From Castellaniella denitrificans (GTDB lineage: Bacteria > Pseudomonadota > Gammaproteobacteria > Burkholderiales > Burkholderiaceae_B), in the NCBI RefSeq assembly GCF_027214045.1, contig NZ_JAPWHE010000011.1, forward strand, positions 1 through 64,000: a DNA stretch of 64,000 bases. Reading direction: 5' to 3'. The notes beneath the pieces were generated by a model, which did no database searches, had not been told where the DNA came from, and was given only the letters and a program-made list of their open reading frames with translations. The translations under genes and the position numbers were made by a program. Positions 34,502 through 43,999 of this stretch are shown here, one piece after another (the first letter of the stretch is position 1; the number at the start of each line of letters is the position of its first letter).

Positions 34502-35718
34502 CCCTGAAACTGATCGATCCCTGCTGCGGCGCCGCCGCCAGCGCCCTGGCCGGCCGCCGACAATTCCTGAAACTGTCTTCGCTGTTCACGATGGCCGGCG
34601 CCCTGCCGCTGCTGCAGGCGGGCCAGGCGGCTCGCGCTGCCGAACCGGATGCGCCGGTGCGCATCGGTTATCTGCCGATCACCGACGCCACGCCGCTGCT
34701 GGTGGCGCATCACAACGGCCTGTTCGAAAAGCGCGGACTGCGGGTGGAAAAGCCGAGGCGCTTCCGTAGCTGGTCGCAGATCGTCGAGGCTTTCCTGAGC
34801 GGTCAGGTGAATGTGGTCCATCTGCTCATGCCCATGACCGTCTGGTCACGCTACGGCAGCAAGTCCCCGGCCAAGGTGGTGGCCTGGAATCATATGGAAG
34901 GCTCCTGCCTGACCGTGCGGCCCGACATCGCCAGCCTCGCCGACCTGGGCGGTACCACGGTCGCCATCCCCTTCTGGTATTCGGTACACAACATCGTCCT
35001 GCAAGCCATGCTGCGCGAGGCCGGGCTGGAATTCATCAGTGACGGAGAACCGACCAAACAACAGGTCAAGCTGGTGGTCATGTCGCCCGGCGACATGCTC
35101 CCCGCTCTTGGCACGAAGCGGATTTCCGGCTACATCGTGGCCGAGCCGTTCAACGCCAAGGCCGAGGAACTGGGCGTGGGCAAAGTCTGGCGCTTCACCG
35201 GCGACGTCTGGCGCAACCACGCCTGCTGCGTGGTCACGATGCACGAGCGCGACTTGCAGGAGCGCCCCGAATGGTCCCAGAAGGTCGTCGACGCCATCGT
35301 CGAAGCACAGGCCTGGACCCGGGGCCACCGCGAGGAAACCGTGAAGATCCTTGAGCGTGGCAACCCCGCCGACTATACACCCCACGAGCATTCGACCTTG
35401 GCGCGAGTGCTGCTGCCCTCGCCCGAGCGCGACGCGGAATACGTCCGCAGCGGCGCGATCCGCCACGCCGACTGGAAGGAACAACGCATCGACTTTCAGC
35501 CCTACCCCTTTCCCAGCTACACGGAAAAACTGGTGGAAATGTTGAAATCCACTTATGTGCTGGGCGAGAACGCCTTCTTGAAGGATCTCGACCCCGCCGA
35601 AGTCGCCCGCGACCTGGTGGACGACCGCTATGTGCGCAAGGCCATCGAGGCCCAGGGCGGGCCGGCCGCCTTCGGCATCGAGGGCTACACGCGCACGGAA
35701 ACCTTCTCGGTCGCCTAG
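34498..35718 (+). CDS. ABC importer periplasmic binding protein, NrtA/CmpA-like, Tat signal
   Basis: This 406-residue binding protein has a twin-arginine signal (AGRRQFLKLSSLFTMAGALP) followed by a cleavage-type region (AARAAEPDAPVRIGYLPITD). The mature part resembles the NrtA/SsuA class of NMT1-type binding proteins (LLVAHHNGLFEKRGLRVE). Tat export implies folding, perhaps with a cofactor, before translocation. The ligand cannot be read from sequence: nitrate, sulfonates, aromatic sulfur compounds or thiamine-precursor-like molecules are all possible for the superfamily. Confidence 0.88.
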   Translation: MTLKLIDPCCGAAASALAGRRQFLKLSSLFTMAGALPLLQAGQAARAAEPDAPVRIGYLPITDATPLLVAHHNGLFEKRGLRVEKPRRFRSWSQIVEAFLSGQVNVVHLLMPMTVWSRYGSKSPAKVVAWNHMEGSCLTVRPDIASLADLGGTTVAIPFWYSVHNIVLQAMLREAGLEFISDGEPTKQQVKLVVMSPGDMLPALGTKRISGYIVAEPFNAKAEELGVGKVWRFTGDVWRNHACCVVTMHERDLQERPEWSQKVVDAIVEAQAWTRGHREETVKILERGNPADYTPHEHSTLARVLLPSPERDAEYVRSGAIRHADWKEQRIDFQPYPFPSYTEKLVEMLKSTYVLGENAFLKDLDPAEVARDLVDDRYVRKAIEAQGGPAAFGIEGYTRTETFSVA

Positions 35719-35745
35719 GCTCGCGAGCGGACGGACCTGAAACCC

Positions 35746-36519
35746 ATGAAAATGCAAACCACCCCGCTGCCCGCCCACAGACGCCTGGCCCTGAGCCTGG
35801 GCGGACTGCTGGTTCTGCTGCTGCTCTGGGCCGCCGGCATCGGCATGGCCGGCGAGGAAACGACCATGGCCGGCCTGTTCTCGCCGCTGAAGGCCCTGCC
35901 CAGCCTGGCCCACCTGGTCCTGGACAATCAATTGACGGTGCACACCCTGGTCAGCCTCCGGCGCGTGGCCGTGGGGCTGTTCTGGGCACTGGTGTTCGGC
36001 ATCCCCCTGGGGCTGGCGATCGGCGCTTCGCAGAAACTGGAGCTGGCCACCAGCGGCGCCTTCCAGTTCCTGCGCATGGTCTCGCCCCTGTCCTGGATGC
36101 CGGTCGCCGTGATGCTGTTCGGCATCGGCGATGCGCCCATCTATTTCCTGCTCAGTTTCGCCGCCGTCTGGCCCATCATCCTGAACACCAGCGCGGGCGT
36201 GCGACAACTGGACCCGCGCTGGCTGATGCTGGCGCGCAGCCTGAGCGCCACGCGCCGGGAAATCCTCTGGAGGATCGTGATCCCCGGCTCCCTGGGCCAC
36301 ATGCTGACCGGTCTGCGCCTGGCCATCGGCATCGTCTGGATCATCCTGGTGCCCTGCGAAATGCTGGGCGTCAGTTCCGGCCTGGGCTATTTCATCCTGG
36401 ATACCCGCGACCGCCTGGCCTATTCCGAGCTGATGGCCGTGATCGTGCTGATCGGTGCGCTGGGCTTCCTGCTGGACGCCACCGCACAGCGGCTGCACCG
36501 GCGCTGGGCGCGACGCTGA
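35746..36519 (+). CDS. ABC importer permease, NitT/TauT family
   Basis: This 257-residue permease has about six membrane helices. The cytoplasmic coupling loop shows an EAA-like motif (ARSLSATRREILWRIVIPGS). The first helix is LALSLGGLLVLLLLWAAGIG. It is the last gene of the AhpD/ACAD/ABC unit and converges with the hydroxylase gene after 20 bp. Only one permease gene is present, so a homodimer is expected. Confidence 0.93.
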   Translation: MKMQTTPLPAHRRLALSLGGLLVLLLLWAAGIGMAGEETTMAGLFSPLKALPSLAHLVLDNQLTVHTLVSLRRVAVGLFWALVFGIPLGLAIGASQKLELATSGAFQFLRMVSPLSWMPVAVMLFGIGDAPIYFLLSFAAVWPIILNTSAGVRQLDPRWLMLARSLSATRREILWRIVIPGSLGHMLTGLRLAIGIVWIILVPCEMLGVSSGLGYFILDTRDRLAYSELMAVIVLIGALGFLLDATAQRLHRRWARR

Positions 36520-36539
36520 TCGGCGTCAGGATAAGACGA

Positions 36540-37097
36540 TCAAGGCTCGCCGCCGGAATCGTCGGTCCCGAAAACACGATCCCAGAACGATGTGGTGACG
36601 CCGTACCAGCCCGAAGCGCCCGGCCGATGATGCAGGGCATGACAGCGCTTGCGAACCCACATCCAGGAGCCAGGCCGGGCCCTCCAGTGATGCGCGGCGT
36701 GATGAACCACCACATACAGCAGGTAGCCGGCGGTCATGCCCAGGGTCGCCGCCAGGGCGATCCATGGGCCTGCGGCGGCGGACACCGGCCAAAGCACCAG
36801 CACCGCGAACGCCGTCATGCTGACCGGCGTTGAAGAGCCGATCAACGCAAAAGGACGCTCATGGTGTGTCTCGTGCCAGCTTTTGAAAGGCCACAGTCCG
36901 TGCAGGATGAATCGATGCAGGGCATACTCGACAAAGCTCCAGGTCAGGAACCCCAGCACTGCGGCCGCCAGCAACACCCGGGCCGAACCGCCCGCATGCA
37001 CGGCCAGCACGGCCGCCCCACCCAAGATCACCAGCGGATAGAACACAAAATCCGCGAAATACATGACAGGATGCTGCTCGAACTTGAAAGGCCCCAT
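36540..37097 (-). CDS. Sterol desaturase/fatty acid hydroxylase superfamily protein
   Basis: This 185-residue membrane protein carries the histidine clusters of the di-iron hydroxylase superfamily: HRFILH, HETHH, HHAAHH and CHALHH. About four hydrophobic helices surround them. Its short length resembles bacterial beta-carotene or lipid hydroxylases more than sterol enzymes. ATG 37097 (MGPFKFEQHP) is chosen; the frame upstream is antisense to uvrD-side sequence and lacks membrane character. Substrate is unknown. Confidence 0.87.
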   Translation of the reverse strand: MGPFKFEQHPVMYFADFVFYPLVILGGAAVLAVHAGGSARVLLAAAVLGFLTWSFVEYALHRFILHGLWPFKSWHETHHERPFALIGSSTPVSMTAFAVLVLWPVSAAAGPWIALAATLGMTAGYLLYVVVHHAAHHWRARPGSWMWVRKRCHALHHRPGASGWYGVTTSFWDRVFGTDDSGGEP

Positions 37098-37218
37098 GGC
37101 GAACCCGCGGTCGAATATCCGAGGCCAGTATAGCGCCCACCCTGGGGATTTCCCTGATTTTTGATGGTCATCCGCCGGAAAGGCCGTCAGCCCGGCGGTG
37201 GCGACCGGTCCCCGGACA

Positions 37219-39531
37219 TCAATCCAGAACGTCCAGCTTCGCCACCCCCAGGGCCAGGGTCTTGGTGCCGGCGTCGCGGAATTCGATGCGCGCCTGGGCG
37301 TCGGCACCACTGCCGCTCAACGCCACCACGGTGCCTTCGCCGAACCGGCCATGGCGCACCCCCGTGCCGATGTGGAAGCATTGTTCGCCCACCGTCACTC
37401 CGGATGACTGCGCGCGGGGGGTGCGCGGTGCGAAAGTACTGCCCGCCTCGCCCTGCCAGCCCCCCAGGCCCCGCCGGAATGCGCCGCTCCAGGGCGCCTG
37501 GGCCGATTCCGGACGCTGGCGCGGCGTGATCCATTTCAGGTGTTCCTCCGGAATTTCGTCCAGGAAGCGCGAGCGCATGCCGTAGCGGGTCTGGCCGTGC
37601 AGCATGCGGCTTTGCGCCAGGGTCAGCGTCAGACGCTCGCGCGCCCGCGTGATGGCCACGTACATCAGGCGGCGCTCTTCTTCCAGGCCCCCGGGATCCA
37701 GCAGGCTGTTTTCGTGAGGGAACAGGCCTTCCTCGAGCCCGGTGATGAACACCGCATCGAATTCCAGGCCCTTGGCCGCGTGAACGGTCATGAGCTGCAC
37801 GGCGTCTTCGCCGGCCTGCGCCTGGTTGTCGCCGGCTTCCAGCGAGGCGTGGCTGAGAAAGGCGCCCAGAGGCGACATGACGGCGGGCGACGGCTGCACG
37901 TCGGCATCGAAGGCCCGATCCGGATCGGACGCCGCATCGGTGGCGATGGTCGCGGCCTCGGGAATACGGCCGGCGGGCAGGCCCTGGAATCCTTCCTCGG
38001 CCACGAAGGCGGCGGCGGCGTTGACCAGTTCCTGGAGATTTTCCAGCCGATCCTGGCCCTCGCGATCAGCCCGGTAATGGGCTTCGAGGCCGCTGTGGTG
38101 CACCACATGGCCGATCAGTTCCGGCAGGTCCAGTGTCCGGGATTCCTCGGCCAGTTCGCGGATCAGCGTGGCGAAACGAGCCAGGCTGGAGCCGGCCTTG
38201 CCCGGCACGAACGCGACCGCGCCAGCCAGGCTGGTGCCCTGCAGCGCCGCCATGTCGGCCTGTTGTTCCAGGGTGCGCGCGCCAATCCCTCGCGTGGGAA
38301 AGTTCACCACCCGCATCCAGGAAGTATCGTCGTCCGGATTGTCGATCAGTCGCAGGTAGGCCAGGACATGCTTGACTTCCTGGCGTTCGAAGAATCGCTG
38401 TCCACCGTAGACCCGATACGGGACACGGGCGGAAAACAAGGCGTGCTCGATCGGGCGCGACTGGGCGTTGCTGCGGTACAGGATAGCGATTTCATGAGCA
38501 GGCCGGCCGTCGCGGATCAGGGCGCGGACCTCGTCCACCAGCCACTGGGCCTCCAGCGTGTCCGAGGCCTGCTCGACCACGCGCAGGGGCTCGCCCTCGC
38601 CCGCATCGGTCCACAGGTTCTTGCCCAGACGATTGTTGTTGTGAGTGATCAGGGCGTTGGCCGAGTCCAGGATGTGGCCGTGCGAACGGTAGTTCTGTTC
38701 CAGGCGGATGACGCGTCCCTGGGCGTGACGCTGTTCGAAGTCGGCCATATTGCCCACGTTCGCCCCGCGAAAAGCGTAGATGGACTGGTCATCGTCGCCC
38801 ACCGCGAACACGGGCGTGCTCGCGCCCGCCAGCAGCATCAGCCAGCGATACTGCAGGACGTTGGTGTCCTGGAATTCGTCGACCAGAATCTGCTGGAAGC
38901 GGCGCTGGTAGTGTTCGCGGATCGGCGCCTCGCGCCGCAACAGTTCGTAGGCGCGCAGCAGCAGTTCGCCGAAATCGACCACGCCCTCGCGCTCGCACTG
39001 ATCCTGGTAGCGCTGGTACAGGTCGGCCAGCCGCCGCGCATGGGCGTCGCGGGTGTCCAGATCATCCGGACGCAGGCCGTCTTCCTTGGCGCCATTGATC
39101 ATGCGCTGCACATCGCGCGGCGGGAAGCGTTCGTCGTCGATGCCCGCCGTCTTCAGCATGCGCTTGATGGCCGAAAGCTGGTCGGCGCTGTCCAGGATCT
39201 GGAAAGCTTGGGGCAGACCCGCCTCGCGATGATGCGCGCGCAACAGCCGGTTGCACAGGCCGTGGAAGGTCCCGACCCACATGCCCCGGGTGTTGATGGG
39301 CAGCAGCGCCGACAGACGCGTCAGCATTTCCCGCGCGGCCTTGTTGGTGAACGTGACCGCCAGCAGGCCGTGCGGACCGACCTGGCCGGTCTGGATCAGC
39401 CAGGCCATGCGGGTGGTCAGGACGCGGGTCTTGCCGCTGCCCGCGCCGGCCAGCACCAGGGCGTGTTCGGCCGGCAGGGTGACGGCGGCCCGCTGCTGCG
39501 GATTCAGCCCTTCGAGCATTCCATCCATCAT
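37219..39531 (-). CDS. uvrD: DNA helicase II (UvrD)
   Basis: This 770-residue 3'-5' helicase acts in excision and mismatch repair. It has Walker A at about residues 28-35 (AGAGSGKTRVL), motif II (ILVDEFQDTN), motif III (VGDDDQSIYAFRG), motif IV (RLEQNYRS) and motif VI (VAITRARERLTL). A region at about residues 535-560 (ATIATDAASDPDRAFDADVQ) looks like a less conserved insert. The C-terminal segment ends with a UvrD-type Tudor-like domain. ATG 39531 overlaps the desaturase TGA by four bases; ATG 39528 is an alternative. Confidence 0.95.
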   Translation of the reverse strand: MMDGMLEGLNPQQRAAVTLPAEHALVLAGAGSGKTRVLTTRMAWLIQTGQVGPHGLLAVTFTNKAAREMLTRLSALLPINTRGMWVGTFHGLCNRLLRAHHREAGLPQAFQILDSADQLSAIKRMLKTAGIDDERFPPRDVQRMINGAKEDGLRPDDLDTRDAHARRLADLYQRYQDQCEREGVVDFGELLLRAYELLRREAPIREHYQRRFQQILVDEFQDTNVLQYRWLMLLAGASTPVFAVGDDDQSIYAFRGANVGNMADFEQRHAQGRVIRLEQNYRSHGHILDSANALITHNNNRLGKNLWTDAGEGEPLRVVEQASDTLEAQWLVDEVRALIRDGRPAHEIAILYRSNAQSRPIEHALFSARVPYRVYGGQRFFERQEVKHVLAYLRLIDNPDDDTSWMRVVNFPTRGIGARTLEQQADMAALQGTSLAGAVAFVPGKAGSSLARFATLIRELAEESRTLDLPELIGHVVHHSGLEAHYRADREGQDRLENLQELVNAAAAFVAEEGFQGLPAGRIPEAATIATDAASDPDRAFDADVQPSPAVMSPLGAFLSHASLEAGDNQAQAGEDAVQLMTVHAAKGLEFDAVFITGLEEGLFPHENSLLDPGGLEEERRLMYVAITRARERLTLTLAQSRMLHGQTRYGMRSRFLDEIPEEHLKWITPRQRPESAQAPWSGAFRRGLGGWQGEAGSTFAPRTPRAQSSGVTVGEQCFHIGTGVRHGRFGEGTVVALSGSGADAQARIEFRDAGTKTLALGVAKLDVLD

Positions 39532-40730
39532 GCCGCGTAGCGACCCAGCCGGAGGGCGAACTGTTCCAGGCCGTCGATGCCGCTGGCCTGGGCGCGCTGG
39601 CACCAGGCGCGCAGGTCGGCCAGCAGTTGCTCACTGCTGGCGCTGGAGGATTCCCACAAGGCGGTCAATTCGCGGCGCATCTGCACCAGGGTTGCGAGCG
39701 CGGGCGCGAGCGACAGGGCGCGGTCCACCTGGGCCCGCTCCTGGGGCGCCAGCGCGGCGGCGTCACGCACCAGCCATTTTCGGCAGCGCCTGAGCAGCAG
39801 GCGCTCGCCACGCCGCTGGCGCAGTTGGAGCGCCTTGATCTCGTGGGCCACGGCCGCCTTGACGACCCCCGAATAGCGCGCCAGGACTTCGTAGCGGTGG
39901 GCGATGATTCCCTGGAGCTGATCCTGTCCCAGCGTATCGGCGGATTCCGGCGCCCGCAGCCGCAGCCGGGGCGCGACCCGGCGCACCCGGGCCAGGCCCA
40001 GGGCCTGCAGAATGCGGATGTAGGCCCAGCCCAGATCGAACTCGTACCAGCGCGAGGAGAATTTCGCCGAGGTCCCGTAGGCATGGTGGTTGTTGTGCAG
40101 TTCTTCCCCGCCGATCAGCAGGCCCCAAGGCACGACGTTGGTACTGGCGTCGGGGCAGGCGAAATTGCGATAGCCCCAGGCATGGCCCAGGCCGTTGATC
40201 ACGCCGGCGGCCCAGAACGGAATCCAGGCCATCTGCACCGCCCAGACCGTGAGGCCCAGGACACCGAACAGGGTCACGTCCAGGATCAGCATCAGGCCCA
40301 CGCCCAGCAGATTGTGGCGGCCGTACAGGTGGCGTTCGATCCAGTCGTCGGGTGTGCCGTGGCCGTAGCGCGCGAGGGTCTCGGCATTGCGGGCCTCGTC
40401 ACGATAGAGTTCCGCCCCGCGGAAGAAGACCTGGGCCAGGCCGAACACGGCGGGCGAATGGGGATCGCCTTCGCGTTCGCACTTGGCGTGATGCTTGCGG
40501 TGGATGGCGACCCATTCACGGGTGATCATGCCGGTGGTCATCCACAACCAGAAGCGGAAGAAATGCGCCACGACGGGGTGCAGGTCCAGTCCCCGGTGCG
40601 CCTGACTTCGATGCAGGTACAGGGTCACCGCCGCGATGGTGACATGAGTCAGCGCCAGCGTCACGCCGACCAGGCCCCAGGGGCCCAGGTCCAGCATGCC
40701 GCCCTTAAGAAAGGAAAGCCAAGTGTTCAT
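39528..40730 (-). CDS. Membrane fatty-acid (acyl-CoA/acyl-lipid) desaturase
   Basis: This 400-residue integral membrane di-iron desaturase shows the three histidine boxes HRSQAHRG, HRKHHAKCE and HNNHHAYGTSAKF with hydrophobic helices between them (LVGVTLALTHVTIAAVTLYL at the start). It introduces a cis double bond into fatty acyl chains and so sets membrane fluidity. The last 120 or so residues after the catalytic region are soluble and arginine/glutamine rich, longer than in plain delta-9 enzymes. Its stop overlaps the uvrD start. Confidence 0.93.
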   Translation of the reverse strand: MNTWLSFLKGGMLDLGPWGLVGVTLALTHVTIAAVTLYLHRSQAHRGLDLHPVVAHFFRFWLWMTTGMITREWVAIHRKHHAKCEREGDPHSPAVFGLAQVFFRGAELYRDEARNAETLARYGHGTPDDWIERHLYGRHNLLGVGLMLILDVTLFGVLGLTVWAVQMAWIPFWAAGVINGLGHAWGYRNFACPDASTNVVPWGLLIGGEELHNNHHAYGTSAKFSSRWYEFDLGWAYIRILQALGLARVRRVAPRLRLRAPESADTLGQDQLQGIIAHRYEVLARYSGVVKAAVAHEIKALQLRQRRGERLLLRRCRKWLVRDAAALAPQERAQVDRALSLAPALATLVQMRRELTALWESSSASSEQLLADLRAWCQRAQASGIDGLEQFALRLGRYAA

Positions 40731-40817
40731 CGTCTCCGGGTCTAGCCCGCGTGGTACTGAAAGATATTTTCAGTTTAGCCCAGGCGGTTTTGCCGCGTCA
40801 GCCGTTTTCCGCCCGAC

Positions 40818-42275
40818 TTATTCGGGGGTTCCCTTCGCGCGCTCCATGACGGCGGCGAAAAAACCGTCGGTGCCGTGAACGTCGGGACGCAGCCGCAGAT
40901 ACGGACCGTCCAGCGACACACGGATGTCACGATCCGCCAGGATGGCGCCGGCATCCAGCAGGGAAAATTCCGGATGCCCGGCCAGGAAGGCTTCGACCTG
41001 CAGTTCATTTTCCTCCGGAAGGATGCTGCAACTGGCGTAGACCAGCCGCCCGCCCGGCATCACGCAAGCGGCCGCATCGCGCAGGATCGCCGCCTGGGTC
41101 TGGCGCAGTTGGGCCAGGGATTCGGGATGCTGGCGCCATTTCAGGTCGGGATTGCGGCGCAGCGTGCCCAGGCCGCTGCATGGCGCGTCCACCAGTACGC
41201 GGTGCGCCTTGCCTCGCAGCCGTTTGACGCGCTGGTCGTTGCGTTCCGCGATGGCCACCGGCACGATGTTGGACAGCCCGCTGCGCGCGAAGCGCGGCTT
41301 GGCCCGGGCCAGGCGGGCGGCCGACACGTCAAAGGCGTAGAGGCGGCCTGTGGAGCGCATCAGCGCGCCCAGCAGCAGGGTCTTGCCCCCCGCTCCGGCG
41401 CAATAGTCGATGACCATCTCGCCGCGCCGGGGCGCCACCAGCGCCGCCAGCAACTGGCTGCCTTCGTCCTGGACTTCGATTTCGCCGCGCTCGAAGGCGC
41501 CCCAACGGTTGACGGGCGGGCGTCCCTGGATGCGGATGCCCCAGGGGGAATACGGCGTCGGCCGCGCCGCCCAGCGCGCCTCGGGGCCATCGGCCCAGGC
41601 GGCCAGCAGGGCGTCGCGCTCGGCCTTGAGCGGATTGATCCGCAGATCCAGGGGCGCGGGGGTGTTCAGGGCCTGGAGCAGGGATTCGGCATCCGGCAGG
41701 GCCGCCAGGCGCTCGTCCAGCCAATCCGGCACGCTGTGGCGCACCGCCCTGGGCAGGCCGGCGGCGGACAGGGACAGGACATGGTCCAGCCAGGCGCGCT
41801 CGTGCTCGTCCAGGCCGGTGTCCAGGGTTTCACGCGGCCAGACGGAGGCCAGACCCAGGACCGCCAGGCGCCGCGTGCCCGAACCCGCGCCGATTTCCGC
41901 GAACTGCCGATAGCGCCGCAGATGACGCAGCACATCGAAGACCGCCTCGGCGATTTCTCCCCGGTCGCGCATCCCGGCGTTGGCGTGGGCGCGGAACCAG
42001 TGCGACAGGACGGCGTCGGCCGGGTATTTCCATTGCAGAGCCTCGCCCAGCACCTGGCGCACCTGCTCGATACGCGCCGCCGCCATCACGTAGGGCCGCG
42101 CGGTGGTCTGGCCGCGCGCGGCATCCTTGCCCCGGGACGCCCGGACGTCCCGGCCTTCTTCGCCGCGCGCGGCGCGGGGGCGGTCCGGCGACCCGGAACG
42201 GCGTCCGCCGTCGGCGGCGTCCATGCGGGCGCGCGGCCGGGAGCGGGATCCATCCCGCGTGTCATTCCTGCTCAT
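40818..42275 (-). CDS. RsmB/NOP-family rRNA (cytosine-C5) methyltransferase
   Basis: This 485-residue SAM-dependent enzyme resembles RsmB, which methylates C967 of 16S rRNA. The SAM motif is VIDYCAGAGGKTLLLGALM. The catalytic cysteines are in VDAPCSGLGTLRRNPDLKW and LVYASCSILPEEN. The first 60 residues are an arginine-, glycine- and aspartate-rich disordered tail not seen in E. coli RsmB. AGGAGA lies before ATG 42275, which overlaps the 3' end of purN by 14 bp. It could be another NOP-family member, as the N-terminal NusB-like domain is only partly evident. Confidence 0.88.
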   Translation of the reverse strand: MSRNDTRDGSRSRPRARMDAADGGRRSGSPDRPRAARGEEGRDVRASRGKDAARGQTTARPYVMAAARIEQVRQVLGEALQWKYPADAVLSHWFRAHANAGMRDRGEIAEAVFDVLRHLRRYRQFAEIGAGSGTRRLAVLGLASVWPRETLDTGLDEHERAWLDHVLSLSAAGLPRAVRHSVPDWLDERLAALPDAESLLQALNTPAPLDLRINPLKAERDALLAAWADGPEARWAARPTPYSPWGIRIQGRPPVNRWGAFERGEIEVQDEGSQLLAALVAPRRGEMVIDYCAGAGGKTLLLGALMRSTGRLYAFDVSAARLARAKPRFARSGLSNIVPVAIAERNDQRVKRLRGKAHRVLVDAPCSGLGTLRRNPDLKWRQHPESLAQLRQTQAAILRDAAACVMPGGRLVYASCSILPEENELQVEAFLAGHPEFSLLDAGAILADRDIRVSLDGPYLRLRPDVHGTDGFFAAVMERAKGTPE

Positions 42276-42951
42276 GATGATTCTCCTGGAAAAGGGCCGG
42301 ACCGGCCCAGGCGCGGTGCGACGCGCCCTCGACCGAGACGCGGCCATCCGTCCCCAGCCGCACGCGGCCCTGCGCCAGCCAGCGCAACGTCTGGGCGTAG
42401 ACCCGATGTTCGACCGGCAGCAGCCGGGCCGCCAGCGATTCGGGCGTGTCGTCGGCACACACCGGGATGGCGGCCTGGGCGATGATCGGCCCATGATCCA
42501 GCACCGGCGTGACGAAATGCACGGTGCAGCCATGCCATTGCACGCCCTGGGCCAGGGCCTGTTCATGAGTATGCAGGCCGGGAAATGCCGGCAACAGCGA
42601 GGGGTGGATGTTGACGATGCGGCCATCGAAATGGCGCACGAAATCGGCGCCCAGCACCCGCATGAAGCCCGCCAGCAGGATATAGTCGGGCGCCAGGGCG
42701 TCCAGCCGCGTCCGCAAGGCGGCGTCGAAGGCCTCGCGGCTGTCGAAGTCGCGGTGTGCCAGGACTTCGGCGGGCAGGCCGCGCGCGCGCGCCCAGTCCA
42801 GCCCCGCCGCATCCGCGCGGTTGGACAGGACGGCACAGATGTCGACGGGCAGGCCTTCGGTGGCGACGGTCTCGGCCAGCGCCTGCATGTTCGAGCCGCG
42901 GCCCGAAATCAGGATGGCCACCCGGATCGGCCGGTCGGGGGGGTGCGGCAT
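42262..42951 (-). CDS. purN: Phosphoribosylglycinamide formyltransferase
   Basis: PurN transfers a formyl group from 10-formyltetrahydrofolate to GAR in purine synthesis. The 229-residue protein has the N-terminal RVAILISGRGSNMQAL, the catalytic region GRIVNIHPSLLPAFPGLHTH with its conserved Asn and His, and HFVTPVLDHGPIIAQ with the catalytic Asp. It is divergent from ribF and coupled to rsmB by overlap. Confidence 0.95.
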   Translation of the reverse strand: MPHPPDRPIRVAILISGRGSNMQALAETVATEGLPVDICAVLSNRADAAGLDWARARGLPAEVLAHRDFDSREAFDAALRTRLDALAPDYILLAGFMRVLGADFVRHFDGRIVNIHPSLLPAFPGLHTHEQALAQGVQWHGCTVHFVTPVLDHGPIIAQAAIPVCADDTPESLAARLLPVEHRVYAQTLRWLAQGRVRLGTDGRVSVEGASHRAWAGPALFQENHHEQE

Positions 42952-43033
42952 GCGCAGGGTCTCCAGCAGGAAAGAAGAGGATGCTGCCCGGCGGGAATCC
43001 TGGGCATAAACGCAAAATTGTAAACTCTCGCCT

Positions 43034-43999
43034 GTGAATACCGAATTCCGCCTCTACCGCCACCTGCCCCGGCACGACTCCACGGCCCCCAGCGCCGTGA
43101 CCATCGGCAATTTCGATGGCGTGCACCGGGGCCATCAGGCCATCCTCGCCCAGGTCCGGGAACAGGCCGCCGCGCTCGGGCTCGTGCCCACCGTGATGAC
43201 CTTCGCGCCCCACCCGCGCGCTTTCTTCGCACGCAAGGGGCAACGCCCGGAACTGATCCCCACGCAGATCAGTTCCCTGCGCGACAAGACCGTCCTGCTC
43301 ACCGAACACGGCATGCGCCAGATCGTGATCCAGCGCTTCGACCAGCGCCTGGCCGACATGGGCGCCGAGGACTTCATCCGCGAATTGCTGGTGCGCGGCC
43401 TGAACACGCGCTGGCTGCTGGTCGGCGAAGACTTCCGGTACGGCCACAAACGCAGCGGCGACATCGACCTGCTGCGCCGCATGGGGCGGGAGCACGGCTT
43501 CGAGGTACGGACCCTGGCCGATGTCGGGGACGACCAGGGCCAGCGCATTTCCAGTTCCGCGCTGCGCACCGCGCTGGCGGTGGGCAATCTGGAACGCAGC
43601 GGCGAATTGCTGGGCGCCCCCTACCGCATCGGCGGGCACGTCATCCACGGCCGCAAGCTGGGCCGCGACCTGGGCTTTCCGACGCTGAACCTGCGCGTGC
43701 CCGCCCCCTGCGCGGCCCGTTCCGGCATCTACGTGGTGCGCGTCCACGGACTGGACGAACGGCCGCTGCCGGGCGTCGCCAGCCTGGGCGTGCGGCCCAC
43801 GGTCACCCGCGACGGCGCGCTGTTGCTGGAGACGCACATCCTCGATCGGCGGGTGGACGCCTACGGTAAACTGGTGTGCGTCGAATTCCTCGAATTCCTG
43901 CGCGACGAGGAATACTTTCCCGACCTGACCTCCCTGACCGCCGCCATCCGCCAGGATGCGCAAGGCGCTCGCGACTATTTTGCCTCCCATGGACTATAG
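43034..43999 (+). CDS. ribF: Bifunctional riboflavin kinase/FAD synthetase
   Basis: RibF makes FMN and then FAD from riboflavin and ATP. The 321-residue protein has the N-terminal adenylyltransferase domain ([28 protein letters not shown]) and the C-terminal kinase domain ([18 protein letters not shown]). The start codon is GTG at 43034. Its last 11 bases overlap ileS, the gene order typical of Proteobacteria (ribF-ileS-lspA). Confidence 0.96.
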   Translation: MNTEFRLYRHLPRHDSTAPSAVTIGNFDGVHRGHQAILAQVREQAAALGLVPTVMTFAPHPRAFFARKGQRPELIPTQISSLRDKTVLLTEHGMRQIVIQRFDQRLADMGAEDFIRELLVRGLNTRWLLVGEDFRYGHKRSGDIDLLRRMGREHGFEVRTLADVGDDQGQRISSSALRTALAVGNLERSGELLGAPYRIGGHVIHGRKLGRDLGFPTLNLRVPAPCAARSGIYVVRVHGLDERPLPGVASLGVRPTVTRDGALLLETHILDRRVDAYGKLVCVEFLEFLRDEEYFPDLTSLTAAIRQDAQGARDYFASHGL

